A stretch of 64,000 bases of DNA from Hyphodiscus hymeniophilus (Eukaryota; Ascomycota; Leotiomycetes; Helotiales; Hyphodiscaceae): positions 1,364,001 through 1,428,000 of the forward strand of contig VNKQ01000008.1 in NCBI GenBank assembly GCA_016508695.1. The letters are read 5' to 3'. The notes beneath the pieces are model-generated. The model made no database searches, was not told the origin of the DNA, and saw only the letters and a list, made by a program, of their open reading frames with translations. A program made the translations under genes and the position numbers. Below are positions 1 through 10,468 of this stretch, piece after piece; position 1 is the first letter of the stretch, and each line of letters begins with the position of its first letter.

Positions 1-200
1 CCAGAACATCATCTGTGCGACACACGACTACCCGCATCTCGAGTCTTGACATGCCGCTGCGCATGCGCCATCTTCACTCAAACTTCCTTCTTGAAGGCTC
101 ATGGTCACCCAAATCCATTGACGATATCTCACATACGACTGCGAAGCCTCCCTCTCCCCCGCTCGTCCCTCTGCGGAGGTAGACGGGCGCGGCCTCGAAG

Positions 201-1795
201 ATGTCTCTCTACTCCCCGCCCCCCGCCGCACGATCTTTCCACGACGACAAAGCAACCCTTCTGGTGTGCTGGTGGTGTACATGCTTCTCTGCTGTCATAA
301 TAATATTCAGAGTTTGTGGGAGGTATATAAGAACAGAGAAGTTGTTTAGGGAGGACTGGTTGGCTTTCGCATGTCTGATTCCGCTCTTTACAAGACAAGC
401 ATTGGTGCATGTCATTTTGCTCTATGGCACGAACAATGTGGTTACGACTGGACTTTCAGATGAGGAGATCTACCATCGATCCGTTGGGAGTAGACTGGTG
501 CTGGCGTCGAGGATCTTCTATGCGGCTACGTGAGTACCGAGACTCGGTATCTAAACTCATTCACTGATTATGACAGACTTTGGATGCTCAAACTCACCAT
601 CAGTGAATTCTTCAAACGACTCACATTTACGATTTGGAGACGCTCATATGAGATGACGCTTCAATTCATTAGATGGTTCTTGTTGGCGACATTCATAGCA
701 GTCATAATCGCGGACCTTGGAGAATGCCATCCGGTCACTCACTACTGGCAGGTGGTGCCAGATCCCGGAGGGGCTTGTCGACAAGGCTACGCGCAGCTTC
801 TCACCATGGGAACAGCCAACGTAATCACCGATCTCCTTTTGGTGGTATTCCCCATCCCGATCATCATACGCTCTAAGATGGGGGTGAAGAGGAAGATCCA
901 ACTCGTGCTTCTGTTCGCTGGCTCGCTTCTGCCGGCTGGGACGACGCTGTTCAGAATACCGAAAACCATTGATAGGAATGGGAGCCAACAATATCGATCC
1001 TTGTTGGCATCAATTGAGATTCTATTTGCCACGGCGGTAGCTAACGCTTTGGTCTTGGGATCCTTTGTTAGAGATAAGGGAGTGAAGAAACAGAGGTGGA
1101 AGCTTGGGTCACTGAGCGAAAGTCTCGACCGAACGACAAGTCGGAGAGGTACTGCTGCAAGGCAGTGGGGTAGTGATGAGGACTTAGTACGAGATCTCGG
1201 TCTGGGGGTAGATCCCGAACTTCGAGGCCCTACAGTGGCGAATCCAAGGCCAGCTCCTATGGCGGTGGTGGGAAATCATCCTGTGAAGCAGCCGGAAGGA
1301 GGACAGCCAGAATGGCATTTCCCTGAAGGGAGGAGTTCCACGAGTGAAGATTTGGATATGATCAAACACTTCGGAGGAAACCATAGTCCAGGCGGTGCTT
1401 TATCGACTTTGTCGCCGAGGAAGGTATCGTTCTTCGATGTTGGCGGGTTACTGGAGGAGGATTCTCAACGGCGGAGAGTTAGTTCCACGAGGACGACGAC
1501 GGATACGGATGGTGAGAGCTCGAGTCACGCTCCTTTGCAATGGACGCCGTCTTATGAGCAAGGTTTATCGCCTGCACCGCCTCGGAGGGGATCTTCGGCT
1601 TTGCTGCAGGATATCGGCGGATTGCTAGGTCCTCGCTCGCCAAGAAAGGAATCTTCGTTCCGAGGGTACGAACTGCAAACCATCCCCCAAGAACATCCTT
1701 CGACGAACTCCTCCCACGATGCATTTCCACGACGAAAATTGTCGACGCAGCAGAGCACGCTTTCGTTGATGGATATCGGAGGACTACTGAAATGA
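201..1795 (+). CDS. PTH11-like rhodopsin-domain integral membrane protein
   Basis: Two exons, 201-529 and 577-1795, joined across a 47-bp GTGAGT...ACAG intron, give 515 residues. The N-terminal half has the hydrophobic helices of the fungal rhodopsin-domain (PTH11-related) family. The WLAF, ILLYG and KLTISEFFKRLT segments and the ECHPVTHYWQV loop are family hallmarks. No CFEM cysteine domain precedes the helices. Members are predicted seven-helix plasma-membrane proteins, and PTH11 itself acts in surface sensing; the ligand here is unknown. The cytoplasmic tail (about residues 260-515) is Ser/Arg-rich and carries three copies of D-I/V-G-G-L-L near residues 397, 455 and 511, the last at the extreme C-terminus. 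The start was chosen because the first helix follows directly and no other in-frame ATG lies close upstream. Confidence 0.85.
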
Positions 1796-3013
1796 AAAGC
1801 TTTTATTCCGGGGAATGATGGCCTGTATAGGAAAAAGACGCAGCGATCCTGTGTTCATGTAATATTTATGAGGTATGAAAAAGGGGGGCTCTGGAGTTCG
1901 GTGCTAGGCATACATCACACGGCAAGTGTCGATACGGGTTGGATTGTTGATGCTGTGCTAGATACCACTGCGGTTGCAGCGCTTTTTGCGGTTCTCTTAC
2001 GATAGATGAGATGAATAGCTGAATGAACCAAGCTTTCTCATCACATATCTTGCCCGCCTTTTTCGCCGTTTTCATGAGTAGCCTTGGTCTCAAAGCCCCT
2101 ACATGTAGGTCACGTTTTGAAGATTTTCCGAAGATGGGCTCCACGTATTCACCAGCAATCACTAAGTGGCCTTGATCATCCATCCCCCTCAGCCGCTACC
2201 AGTCCCCCTTATATCTTAAATGCAATCCGCGCTCGTATCAATCAACCTCTACTCGCATACACCCTCCTAAGCCTCGAAATTCCGGAGGGTGCTATTGATG
2301 GGACAGATGTTTCCGTCCCGATCTCAGTTGTTCGGCAGTCATTCGTGCTGTGGAGCCGTGCCTCGAGGCGGCGTGCAACCATTGGCACTTTTGTAAAAGC
2401 CCGGCTGTATGATGTGTTGGATAGCTGGCGATGGACTATGGAACTTGAAAGCCAGAAGCTTGTTGGTCTCCTTACAAGTGACTCGGCGCTTGCACGGAAA
2501 ATGCAATTCTTCGTATAAAGTGAGCCTTTATATAAAGTTTGTATTGGGAAGAGGGGGAAAAAGATGCAAGTACAATGGCAATGAATATCAGAGTGAGATA
2601 GGAACTTGTTAACCTTTGATCTTGGCTTGGCGAGCTTGGGTGCAGACCCCTGTCCTGTCGGGGAGCTTTGGAGCCTTAAAGCTTTTGAAAATAGACCACC
2701 TGCGGCACATGCACAGCCTCGCCACAGGTCGATCCACTGTATTACAGTATTGACCTCAACAACATCCATCCGAGTCGTCGCTCATGTTTCTTGCAACAAG
2801 AATGATTTAACAACACTTCCGCCGGCATCGAATAGAATCCTTAATCACTCATTAATTCACTGGGAACAACCACACTCGTTCAGTCGTCGATTCATACTTG
2901 CAGCTGTTGCACCGCATGTCAAGCAAACAGCCTGCCCTTTCCTCGTTCGATTCCTACAAACTTTTCGTGCTTGACCTTTAAGAAATTCCTCGTCACAAGG
3001 AATAGTCAATACA
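1796..3013. other. Intergenic region, no gene recognised
   Basis: This stretch separates two genes on the same strand. It holds only open frames of up to 175 codons on both strands without family features, so I take it as the 3' flank of the receptor gene plus the promoter and leader of the next gene. The last 150 bases before the ATG at 3014 are pyrimidine-rich, as in many fungal leaders. Confidence 0.6.
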
Positions 3014-5476
3014 ATGACGGAGATCGAGGAACCTCAATTTACGTCGCTCCAAGCGCGTATTGCGGCGTTGAATCAAGCCAAATCAACCCAACATCAAACA
3101 TTTGGTAAGAGAGCTCCTGCGCCATTGCCTCCCACGACGCCTGCAAGTAGGCCAGCAATCCCATCGAGGACACAAACTACGAACAATCCTCCCCTTGTCA
3201 CATACGGCTCCTCTGTCACGAAACAAGCGAATAACCAACCCATCGGTATTAGGGGCAATCTGCTTCCTCCTCCACCAGTCGATAGAGATAATCCGAACAA
3301 TGGGACCGCGAAGACTCCCCTTCTCCCAGCACGAAATGCTCCACCACCACTTCCAGGTCGAAAGGCCTCGGCACCCTCTCCTGCTCTACCTCCTCGAAAG
3401 TCGTCAACACAATTGGCTAGGAGGGGGTCAAATGAGTCTACAATGTCTTTTAGCTCCACGGTCTCCGGGACGTCTTTGAGCCAGGCAGGGTCTTCGACTA
3501 CGAGTGCGTCTTCTGTCGAGTCAAGGAAGTTACCGCCTCCATTGCACGACACAAAGCTCCCACCTCTACCCCCTTCGAAGAAAGAAGTGGAAGAGAAAGC
3601 AAAATTCAACAAAGTTCCTCTTGTCACAGCTAAGTCAGCGCCTAATATGAAGGAACCGCCAGCTGTTGAGAGGAGTCTGACTCCAAAGATGCCCTCGAGA
3701 CCAGGGGGTCCACCGAGACTACCCTCCAGACCTGCAAGTAGGAATAACTTGGCGGAAGAAGGTCGCCCACAACTCCCTCAAAGAACGAAGACCGTGGAGC
3801 AAGTCTCACCAACTCAGCCTCCCCGAAAACTACCACCCTCATCTGCTGCTACTCGAAGCATTCTTACCATGGGTTTCAACAATAAAACAGAAACACCAAA
3901 TCCAGCGCCAAGGCCCGCCCCCAGCTCACATACCAAACCTACTGGTCCAGCTGTCCAGGAACTCACCGACAGAAACTTTGATAGCGTTGTCATGACTGGT
4001 AAATCAGCATTTGTCAAATTCTATTCACCGCGTTGCTGGAATTGCCAGCAGTTGGACCCGATATGGAAGCAGCTTGCCGAGGATTTCGCATTTGCATCAG
4101 ACAAGCTGGTTATTGCCCAATTAGACATTTTTAATTACAAGTCCTTCCATAACAGATTTGGAATTACACGGTATCCTGGTATCATGTTCTTCGACGGGGA
4201 GAACGAAGCTCCTGAACAGTATCCACGAACAGGAGAGGCGCCCGGACCAAATGAGCTGGAAGATATGACGGAGTTCTTGGAGGCAAGGATTGGTCTTTCA
4301 GTTACAAATGGAGGATCATCTGCGAAAGCAAAAACACCGCCTCCAATTCCTCTGAGTTCGAAACCTACCTTTGCACAAGTTAAGGCTGTCCAGTTTCGTC
4401 CTCATAAAACAACTCCAGTCTCTGGATGCTTAATATGTAGAGACTTCTCAGGCCCTGATCAAGTAGCATCTCAATACCCACGGCAATTTCTCCCTCGGAG
4501 TGGCGATATGACAGGCTACCTCGCCGACGTCCTCTGCGCTCCATTCAACTCAGCCACCGACAAAGCTCGCGCAATATTCACCTGGCTACACCACAATATA
4601 GCTTACGACACCGCCGCCTTCTTTTCCAAAAACGTCAAGCACGTCGATCCAAAAGACACCATCACCACTGGTCTCGCAGTCTGCGGGGGCTACGCAGGAC
4701 TCTACGTTGCCGTTGCCTTGAAAGCAGGTCTAGAGAGCGTAATGGTGACTGGGCACGGGAAGGGCTACGGCTACTCACCCCTGAAACCCGGCGAGCGTCC
4801 ACCGCCGTGCAATCCTGCCGGCCATGCCTGGAATGCAGTGCGCATAGATGGCGGAGAGTGGAAACTGCTTGATGCATGTTGGGGTGCGGGAAATGTGGGA
4901 AATCAAGTCTACAACAAGAAATTTACGCAGTCTTGGTTCACGATGTCAAATGATGATTTCGGAATCAAGCATTTCCCTGCCGATGACGCATACTTCTTCC
5001 GTTCTGACGGGAGGTCGCAGACTTGGGAGGACTACATGATTGGACCTATTGGCGCAGAAGGTTTACAACTCTTCGGTGCTGTCGAAGACCATGGTCTTTC
5101 ACAGACGTCATTCTCACCGCCTCAGAAACGCATTCCCATCAATTCGGGCGAAGTAATCCGCTTCCAATTCTCAAAAGCATGCGAGCATTGGGATCACGAG
5201 AATAACGGACAAGGAAAACCCTATTGCATGATTCTGAAGATCAACGGAGTTGATGGGAGAAAAGAAGATTTCGTTGCTTTCGAGAATAATGACTTTTGGT
5301 ATTGGGCTGACGTCCCGGCGAAAGATCTTGGAGCGCCGGGACAAGGAGTTAGTGTTTTCGCTGTCACCAGTGTGAATGGAGAGGACGCGAGGGGTCTGAG
5401 TCGCAGGGACTATTTGAGCAAGAAGGGAAGGTGTGGCATGGGATTTGGGGGTGTCGCGGCTTGGGAATTGGTTTAG
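3014..5476 (+). CDS. Thioredoxin-like / transglutaminase-like fusion protein
   Basis: One exon, 820 residues. Residues 1-310 are disordered and proline-rich, with many PxxP and RxxPxxP stretches that could bind SH3 domains. Residues about 312-420 form a thioredoxin-like fold with the active-site motif C341-W-N-C344 and a cis-proline in the TRYPGIMFF strand. Residues about 480-690 form a transglutaminase-like core with a complete Cys-His-Asp triad: C557 (VCGGYAG), H604 (GHAWNAV) and D620 (LLDACW). A C-terminal beta-rich part follows. The transglutaminase-like core and proline-rich tail resemble fungal proteins related to the cytokinesis factor Cyk3, but no N-terminal SH3 domain is seen and the thioredoxin unit is unexpected. 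No signal peptide, so probably cytosolic. The biochemical activity is unknown. The start ATG follows a leader with no nearer in-frame ATG. Confidence 0.8.
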   Translation: MTEIEEPQFTSLQARIAALNQAKSTQHQTFGKRAPAPLPPTTPASRPAIPSRTQTTNNPPLVTYGSSVTKQANNQPIGIRGNLLPPPPVDRDNPNNGTAKTPLLPARNAPPPLPGRKASAPSPALPPRKSSTQLARRGSNESTMSFSSTVSGTSLSQAGSSTTSASSVESRKLPPPLHDTKLPPLPPSKKEVEEKAKFNKVPLVTAKSAPNMKEPPAVERSLTPKMPSRPGGPPRLPSRPASRNNLAEEGRPQLPQRTKTVEQVSPTQPPRKLPPSSAATRSILTMGFNNKTETPNPAPRPAPSSHTKPTGPAVQELTDRNFDSVVMTGKSAFVKFYSPRCWNCQQLDPIWKQLAEDFAFASDKLVIAQLDIFNYKSFHNRFGITRYPGIMFFDGENEAPEQYPRTGEAPGPNELEDMTEFLEARIGLSVTNGGSSAKAKTPPPIPLSSKPTFAQVKAVQFRPHKTTPVSGCLICRDFSGPDQVASQYPRQFLPRSGDMTGYLADVLCAPFNSATDKARAIFTWLHHNIAYDTAAFFSKNVKHVDPKDTITTGLAVCGGYAGLYVAVALKAGLESVMVTGHGKGYGYSPLKPGERPPPCNPAGHAWNAVRIDGGEWKLLDACWGAGNVGNQVYNKKFTQSWFTMSNDDFGIKHFPADDAYFFRSDGRSQTWEDYMIGPIGAEGLQLFGAVEDHGLSQTSFSPPQKRIPINSGEVIRFQFSKACEHWDHENNGQGKPYCMILKINGVDGRKEDFVAFENNDFWYWADVPAKDLGAPGQGVSVFAVTSVNGEDARGLSRRDYLSKKGRCGMGFGGVAAWELV

Positions 5477-5722
5477 GCGTTTGTTTGTTGGGTTGCATCG
5501 GAAGCGTGGGATTGATCGAGGATACCCTTTCGTGATAGATACAATGGCATGCTCGAGTAATACGTTTAATATCACCAGCCTTGGCCTTGACTTTCCAATG
5601 TAGGCATGAATTTCTATTGGCCGCACCAACTTCCAAGTCCTCCAAGTGGACCGTTGTCAGCACTCGCGTTCTACAACTCCCTCTCTGTTCAACTCAATTT
5701 CATAATTATCTCACATGAGCAA

Positions 5723-7495
5723 CTATAGTCTCGCCTCCAAGTTTGCCTTTACAAACTCCACCGTCTCCATTGACTCGGCATAAGGATATCTCCACCCAAG
5801 CAGAGCCTCAAACTCCGGCGCAGTAGGGACCGTAACGACAGACTGCTTGTGTGAGAAAGTATCAATAGATGCCTTGCCTCTGTACCCTCCTATCCCACTA
5901 TTTCCAAACCCGCCGAACGGCAGGCTCGTGGGTGCAACCTGCGCCATGCAGTCATTGATGGCCGCCGTACCAGCCATCGAGCCCGATGCGATCTCGTTCG
6001 CCTGCACGAGGTCCGAGGAGAAGACATACACAGCTAGTGGTGTAGGAGATAGTTTCTGTTGGAGGCGCGAGAGGTCGGCTGGTGTGCTGTATCTCAGGAC
6101 CGGGAGGAAAGGTCCAAAGAGCTCATCTTGGACGATGGGGTCGTCTTCAAGGACGCTGGTGATGACGGTCGGTTCGAGGAAACGACTACTCTCATCGCCT
6201 TTACCGCCAAGGATGACTTTCCCTTTCGTGGAGGCGAGGAGGGATGTCAGACGTTTCCAGTGGGCGTTGTTGACTATCTTGCCTACTTTCTCCACCGTCG
6301 CTTGTTGTGGATAGTAGCTTTTGTACGTCTCATCCGAAAGTCAGTTCGATCACCGTCTAGATCTCGCTTGGGTTCAGGGGGATCTCTCACCTTGATTAGC
6401 GCTTCCACGAAAGCATCATAAATGCTCTCGTGCACAACGGCATGGTTCGGCGCAAAGCATGTCTGACCCGCAGCTGCGAACTTCGCCCATGCAACTCTCG
6501 TCGCTGCAAGTTCCACATCTGCATTCTCGGTGACAAGCGCAGCGTTACGTCCACCCAGCTCGAGTGTCACGGGCGTGAGGTGGTCGGCGGCCGCTCTCAT
6601 CACGATCCGACCTATTGCCGTCCCCCCAGTGTATAGGATGTGGCCGTATGGTTCCTGGAGGAGACGTTGGGCAATGGTCTTGTCGCCATTCAAGACCTTG
6701 AAGCAGGTAGAGTCCAGATACTTTGGGAAGAGATCAGCGAGCAGGGTTGAGGTGTGAGGCGAGAGCTCACTGGGCTTCAGGATCCCGGTGTTGCCGCAGG
6801 CGATCACTCCAAGAAATGGGAGAAGGTCTATAAAGAAAGCTGGTCAGTACCGGAAGTGGTACGGGTAGTGGGAGTCCTTACTTAGAGTGATCGGGTAGTT
6901 CCAGGCTCTGTATAAAGGCATCAGAATGGGTCATGTTTCACAGTCTATGCTAAGGGCTTAAGCTTACCCAATGACAAGGCATACGCCCTTTGGTCTTCTG
7001 TGAAAGACAGGAGACCAATTCTCAAATGGAGGGGGTACCATTATTGATTCCACTCCTAGCCACTGAGAGACTTAGGAACAACACAACAAGATCTGAGGAG
7101 CACTTAACGTACCTTGTCAAGATTGTCAATCATATCTTTAGCCTGGTCCAACATTATCCTTGTTCACATCACACTATAAAAGCAATTTATACATACATCA
7201 TTCTTGACCAGGATTATCTCTAGAACATGCGTCTGTACGATTGGTTTCCCAAGGTCTTTCTTCAATGCTTGGCGGATGGCCTCTTCGTTTTCCTACTCTC
7301 GGTCAGCACGAAGTGCACTCACAACCATATGAACTTAGGCATTCATACGTCAAGGAGCTTCCACAACTGCCTGAGCTGCTGCTTCCGCCATTCAATCGAG
7401 AGCGTTTTCCCGCTCGCGAACGAAGCCTTGAGTTCGGATATGATATCGGGAACTGCCTCGACTGGGGTGGCAGTCACCTGGAAGTTGTCACTCAT
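5723..7495 (-). CDS. ALDH3-type (fatty) aldehyde dehydrogenase
   Basis: Seven exons on the minus strand: 7495-7349, 7292-7197, 7142-7113, 7062-6968, 6907-6882, 6827-6391 and 6328-5723. They sum to 1437 bases, 478 residues, the usual ALDH3 length. The enzyme oxidises aldehydes to acids with NAD(P)+. The joined protein shows the ALDH3 N-terminus (KQQLRQLWKLL, ALKKDLGKP), GAWNYPI, LKPSE, the cofactor-loop glycines, the general-base motif LELGGRNAAL and the catalytic cysteine in AAAGQTCFAP, ending with FGGFGNSGIGGYRGK. Exon 3 is only 30 bases and exon 5 only 26, so automated models may miss them. No strong C-terminal membrane anchor is visible. The physiological substrate is not evident. Its nearest neighbours are unrelated genes, and I infer no pathway from context. 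Confidence 0.87.
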
Positions 7496-8742
7496 CTTGG
7501 GTACGAGAGATGGAGATTTCAGAGCTTATGGAAGCGAGGATTGGCAGAGATATGTGAGGGGTGCGGGGAAGAATAAATAGTTGATGACCCCCGCGCGGGT
7601 GAGGAATCATCTGGGGTAGCGAGCTCTTGTGCATCGGCGAAGTAAGACAGGATTATTAGTTGATTGTCAATCATGTTCATAGAGTAACTCCATATTCATG
7701 TTCGCAATCGTCTTGATTCTTCTCACTCGAGATCAAATCGCGAAGATTGGCGAGTAGTCGTCGAGGCTGCTAACTCACCCTAACCTCATATTTCCCATAC
7801 TTTCATATTTTCAATAACACCACCTCTTTACCACGAAGTTTTCTATAACTAAGCTTGAGTTGTACCTTTTGCGGAGAAATCCGGGAATAACTTTATCTCC
7901 ATGAAGACATTTGAAAGCCGGCGAATTTTGCATGACCAAAACGGGGATTAAGATCAACGCCGGACGGCCCAGTACGGAGTTTCGGAAGTGGACGCGGCAA
8001 TAACGCGGCTGACTTTGTACTCTTGCCGCGTGACCAAAACCAAGCCCATAAGCTTCCTGAAAATTCAATTTGACGTTTGGAAGTTGGAAAGAAGATACTA
8101 TAGAGTTTACTCTTTTGCATAAACCAGTTTTGAAGTAGTAATAATTGGTTATTAATTTATAAAATTAGAATATAGTATCACATTTTGCGGATAGCCAGGA
8201 TCGGCCGTTGTCTTGCCGACCCCTGACAGCGTAGGAGAGGCCACTAGGCCTCAACAGTAAAGATGAGTACATGCCGAAAGACAGCCAGAGAGCTTGTCCA
8301 TCCGCAAGCCATGCTGGAGGCATTTTCTTCTCTATCAAAGTGTCCTCCGCTCACTAGCTTGAGGTACAGGTAAAGTATATATTAAAGCAAAGAGACCGCA
8401 CTTGCATTTGCATATGTTCGTAGTGATTGGACAAGAGGGACGGGGAGGTCACGCAACAACAGCCAATGTAACTCCGACAAGGAAGTGCATAAGCTTATGT
8501 CGAGTTGTCGACGATCCAGGCATGGTCCATAGCATAGACCCAATAACGAAGTTGTGATATTATCATGGGGGCGATTCGGGTATCATTGAATATAGATCGA
8601 CTGGGAGCCCCGGGAAAATGTAATTATCCCGATACATCCCACAACGCGTTTGACAGAATCGTACGTAACGAGACACATTGAACCACCAAACACAGGCGGG
8701 TCGCGACATGCAGAGATAAATCAAATCCGCCTTTAGATCTGG
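7496..8742. other. Intergenic region, no gene recognised
   Basis: This lies between the start of the aldehyde dehydrogenase and the 3' end of the hydrolase, both on the minus strand. The longest frames are short and overlap each other on both strands without recognisable features. A short AT-rich patch lies near 8110-8180. I see no RNA gene or repeat. Confidence 0.6.
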
Positions 8743-9765
8743 TCATGGACTTTGAGATCTCCTGCGAAGAACGTTTACAATCCAGTCTTTTCCCGCAACT
8801 GCTTCATGTATCCCGTGTGAGAACATGAGCGGGAAGCAATGCATCTGCTTCTCCCACTGCAGCCATTCCCCCTCGACCTCACTTTCCGAAAGTCTGTTCA
8901 CAAACTCAACAGCGTCTGGTGATAACACGTCATGTAACGCAATCACACCGTCGACTTTGACACCAGCCTGCTTGAAGCAGCTGAGATCGGCTAGGATTGG
9001 CGACAAGCGCGGATCCGACAGCAGCCACTCTCCTTTCCACCCTTCACTGACTTCTTCAATGACCTTACGGCTTAAGATGGGATCCAGTGGATCGATAGTA
9101 TCGATATGCGGATTCTCGTTTCGATGATCAACTGCTGGACATATTGCCATGATGCTTTCAATCACACATTCCCCGTCACCAGAATCTTGGATGTGCTTGG
9201 AAGCCCCAAAAATGCCCAACAATAGGGCGATGTTGCCCCCTGCAGAGTCTCCCGCTAGAGTTATTCGAGACCCTTGGGCCTTTCCTTCCTTCTCGAATAT
9301 ATGGTATAATCTCTGGATATGAGTGATCGACACATGGGCAGGGCTGTTCGGTGCCAGCGGGTAGGAGACGAGATTGACCTCGTACTGCGGCATGTTCGAG
9401 CAGAATTCAGCGCAGAGCAGCCAGTGTTCCTTTGTCGGTCTTCCTCTGAAACCTCCTCCTGCAAAGTAAAAAAGCTTATGCCGTTTTGACTTGGGCGAGT
9501 CCTCCGGTTCGTCTGCCTTCGAGAACCGGTATAAGAATATTTCCTCCACCTGGTATTCGACGATGCGACATTCCTTCTTCGCGGCACTGGGCACAGTCAA
9601 TTGCGGGGAGCCTGCGGGTTCCGGCTCGCCTGCTTTCAAGATCAAGGAGCTGAACACTTTGATAACTTTCTGAACGGCATGGTTCGCGGCCGATCGAGAT
9701 TCTCGATGATCGACTTTGATAGTAGCCGTAGAGACCGCAATAGGAGGAGGTCTATGGGTAACCAT
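8743..9765 (-). CDS. Alpha/beta hydrolase-3 family esterase/lipase-like
   Basis: One exon, 340 residues. The fold is the alpha/beta hydrolase-3 (hormone-sensitive-lipase-like) type. A glycine-rich oxyanion-hole segment FAGGGFRG stands where the family has HGGGF. The nucleophile elbow is GDSAGGN. The acid is probably the Asp of the HDVLSPD segment, and the histidine lies in KQMHCFPL near the C-terminus, so the triad is complete. Members hydrolyse short esters, amides or deacetylate steroids; the substrate cannot be told here. The oxyanion segment has Ala in place of the usual His before GGG. No signal peptide, so probably intracellular. The first ATG of the frame is used; it gives about 60 residues before the core, usual for fungal members. 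Confidence 0.82.
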   Translation of the reverse strand: MVTHRPPPIAVSTATIKVDHRESRSAANHAVQKVIKVFSSLILKAGEPEPAGSPQLTVPSAAKKECRIVEYQVEEIFLYRFSKADEPEDSPKSKRHKLFYFAGGGFRGRPTKEHWLLCAEFCSNMPQYEVNLVSYPLAPNSPAHVSITHIQRLYHIFEKEGKAQGSRITLAGDSAGGNIALLLGIFGASKHIQDSGDGECVIESIMAICPAVDHRNENPHIDTIDPLDPILSRKVIEEVSEGWKGEWLLSDPRLSPILADLSCFKQAGVKVDGVIALHDVLSPDAVEFVNRLSESEVEGEWLQWEKQMHCFPLMFSHGIHEAVAGKDWIVNVLRRRSQSP

Positions 9766-10468
9766 CGTCGTGTAGAGGCTGGAAAGTATCTGCCATTTGT
9801 TACACAGGCGATATCGAGTACGTTATGTATCGTAAGCGTGGAATCCACATTCTACACCCAAAAGCCTGGCCAAGCCCGGGGCCCGTAAATATAGTCATAG
9901 ACGGGATGGTAGCGTCAACGTGGCTGCGAGAGCTGTCGAATCACCTTGGTATGGAAGCCACCTTTGGCGCAATCAACATGCTCGATCAAGCGGCTGACGA
10001 ATAGCTGTCTGCCGTTGCTTAAGGGACTTTCCGAAGGAGCTGAAACGATCCGCTCGTGCAGGACCCTGACTGCGTGTAAGGAGTGTCGACATCCTCGTAC
10101 ATCTAGGTTAGAATGAAAGTAGTAAGGCTGCGAGGCTGATGGCAAGGCTAGCGAAACTGTGGACAAATCATTGTACTAGTAGTACATGATCTGATTGTTT
10201 TTTATTGCCAACCTTTTTTTTATTGCCAACCGTGCGTGTTATTATTTAACAGATTAGGTATCAAGCATTCATGACTGAAAAATTAAGAAAGAATACCTTC
10301 AGATAGACTGTATGGATCACGCCATCTATCATCCTTACCTACAATAAGAAATATTTGGCGACGGCTTCTCTTCATAAATCGCGGGGTATCCCTAATGAAA
10401 CCATCCGTTAAACTTCCCAAATTAAGATTAAATTTCATATATTCCCACATCCAATTGCTCATCCAATA
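9766..10468. other. Intergenic region, no gene recognised
   Basis: The stretch is bounded by the start of the hydrolase and the stop of the glycosyltransferase, both on the minus strand. It contains a near-repeat of the string TTTTTATTGCCAACC around 10197-10230 but no convincing frame. Confidence 0.55.

Noticed and set aside
2242..2769. 175-codon open frame on the minus strand
   Set aside because: No domain, no family-like composition, overlapped by other open frames; lies in a typical intergenic spacer.
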